NCBI GenBank assembly: GCA_963169745.1
Contig: CAUJCU010000009.1
Location: forward strand, 1 to 64,000
DNA length: 64,000 nucleotides
Origin: Bacteroidota bacterium
Lineage (GTDB): Bacteria; Bacteroidota; Bacteroidia; UBA4408
Direction of reading: 5' to 3'
Part shown: positions 62,960-64,000 of the stretch, one piece after another
Numbering within the stretch: position 1 is the first letter of the stretch
Layout of the letters: each line of letters starts with the position of its first letter
Position numbers and translations under genes: made by a program
The notes under the pieces: model-generated
The model's input: the letters and a program-made list of their open reading frames with translations, nothing else
Database searches by the model: none
What the model was told of the DNA's origin: nothing

Positions 62960-64000
62960 ATGCTGTATTATTTATTCGATTTTCTTGACAAAAAGTATGA
63001 CTTCCTGGGAGCCGGAGTGTTTCAGTACATCTCGTTTCGTGCTGCTATGGCTATTATTACTTCACTCATTATATCGCTGATTTTCGGGAAAAAAATTATT
63101 GCTTATTTACAATTGAAACAAGTAGGCGAAACGGTTCGCGACTTAGGCCTTGAGGGACAAATACAAAAACAAGGAACACCTACTATGGGTGGTCTTATTA
63201 TTTTGGGCGCTATTCTTATTCCTACCTTATTGTTTGCAAAACTTCATAATATTTATATTGTTTTGATGCTGTTTTCTACAGTATGGCTCGGATTAATTGG
63301 CTTCTTAGATGACTACATTAAAGTATTTAAAAAAGATAAACAAGGACTAAAAGGGATTTTTAAAGTAGTAGGTCAAGTAGGCTTAGGACTTATTGTTGGA
63401 AGTGTATTGTATTTTAACCAAAATATAGTAATTAAGGAAAAAATCAGAAACTCGAATGAAGTAGTTATTGATGGACATGTGTTTGAAAATACCGTAGATT
63501 CTCAAAATTTACCCAAATACTCTGCACAACACAAATCAACTAAAACCACCATTCCGTTTATTAAAAATAATGAGTTTGATTATGCCTCTGTTCTTAAGTT
63601 TTTAGGCAACAATTATCAAAATTGGGCTTGGCTAATCTTCATCCCTATGGTGGTTGTTATCATAACAGCAGTTTCTAATGGGGCTAATATGACTGATGGT
63701 TTGGATGGTTTAGCTTCAGGAACTTCGGCTATAATTGGCGCCACATTGGGTATCTTTGCTTATGTGTCGGGAAATACGGTTTTTGCCAATTACCTCAACA
63801 TAATGTACATTCCTAACTCCGGAGAGCTCGTAATTTTTATTGGTGCCTTTGTAGGAGCCTGTGTAGGATTTATATGGTACAATACATTTCCTGCTCAAGT
63901 TTTTATGGGTGATACCGGAAGTTTGGCTCTTGGAGGAATTATCGCAGTGTTTGCTTTAGCCATACGCAAAGAGTTGCTGATTCCTATTTTATGCGGAATC
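62960..64000 (+). CDS. mraY: Phospho-N-acetylmuramoyl-pentapeptide-transferase, cut by window end
   Basis: MraY makes lipid I on the inner membrane. The readable 347 residues begin [19 protein letters not shown] and show [36 protein letters not shown] and [13 protein letters not shown], with the catalytic Asp positions intact. A long loop (about 160-195) with [11 protein letters not shown] is an insertion seen in Bacteroidota MraY. The gene is not in the ORF track because it has no stop before base 64000; the last part is missing here. Confidence 0.97.
   Translation, partial: MLYYLFDFLDKKYDFLGAGVFQYISFRAAMAIITSLIISLIFGKKIIAYLQLKQVGETVRDLGLEGQIQKQGTPTMGGLIILGAILIPTLLFAKLHNIYIVLMLFSTVWLGLIGFLDDYIKVFKKDKQGLKGIFKVVGQVGLGLIVGSVLYFNQNIVIKEKIRNSNEVVIDGHVFENTVDSQNLPKYSAQHKSTKTTIPFIKNNEFDYASVLKFLGNNYQNWAWLIFIPMVVVIITAVSNGANMTDGLDGLASGTSAIIGATLGIFAYVSGNTVFANYLNIMYIPNSGELVIFIGAFVGACVGFIWYNTFPAQVFMGDTGSLALGGIIAVFALAIRKELLIPILCGI

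Overview
The window is a chromosomal stretch of a low-GC member of the Bacteroidota. The evidence is type IX secretion (T9SS) C-terminal sorting domains on two secreted proteins, a PorD-like (DUF4835) protein, a TonB-dependent receptor with a CarboxypepD_reg-like extension, a DUF4295 gene beside rpmG and rpmB, and many promoters with the Bacteroidota -7 element TAnnTTTG. The gene mix (murein cluster, AhcY, HemE, AroB, PurE/PurK, gliding/T9SS-type proteins) suggests a free-living environmental Chitinophagales- or Flavobacteriales-like organism, but no rRNA is present and the genus cannot be fixed.

Layout. 1-6.5 kb is an accessory region. It holds a GNAT acetyltransferase, an alkylmercury-lyase-like protein, a DtxR/MntR-type regulator divergent from a TonB-dependent receptor with a DtxR-box-like operator between them, a small membrane protein, and a PLD-like protein. 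Its gaps carry imperfect inverted repeats, GTTATGC-type cores and a roughly 90-bp direct repeat, so it looks like a row of cassettes. 6.7-12 kb: SlyD-like FKBP, TPR protein, PorD-like protein, two tandem ssb genes, exported MsrA and MsrB. 12.2-16.2 kb: an operon of an exported conserved protein, a multi-spanning GT-C-like protein and a TolB-like propeller. 16.2-19.9 kb: RsgA, tRNA-Arg(ACG), CdsA, DUF2007, LUD and DUF302 proteins. 20-25 kb: a giant T9SS-exported M4 metalloprotease. 25-36 kb: housekeeping and cell-surface genes (DUF2249 triple repeat, SDR, transglutaminase, flavoprotein, rhomboid, epimerase, M1 aminopeptidase, RlpA, DPM1-like GT2, YwqK-like). 35.8-42.3 kb: PurE/PurK, then flippase, asparagine synthase and a GT-C-like protein. 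42.3-48.3 kb: FtsY, DUF4295, L33, L28, HSDR_N-like nuclease, AhcY, HemE, AroB. 48.3-50.3 kb: a palindromic tandem repeat array with one lipoprotein gene inside. 50.3-54.3 kb: a collagen-like adhesin, a small T9SS cargo, and a rhodanese/thioredoxin trio. 54.3-64 kb: MutS, then the division/cell-wall cluster mraZ-rsmH-ftsL-ftsI-murE-mraY, cut by the window end.

How the genes work together. The clearest functional units are the metal-responsive regulator/receptor pair, the methionine sulfoxide repair pair acting outside the cytoplasm, the rhodanese-thioredoxin set (two single-domain cytoplasmic proteins beside an exported fusion of the same domains), and the dcw cluster with its MraZ operator. 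The most unusual non-coding structures are the cassette-like junctions in the first 6.5 kb and the palindrome array at 48.4-49.2 kb. Family assignments come from reading motifs in the translations; no database search was possible.
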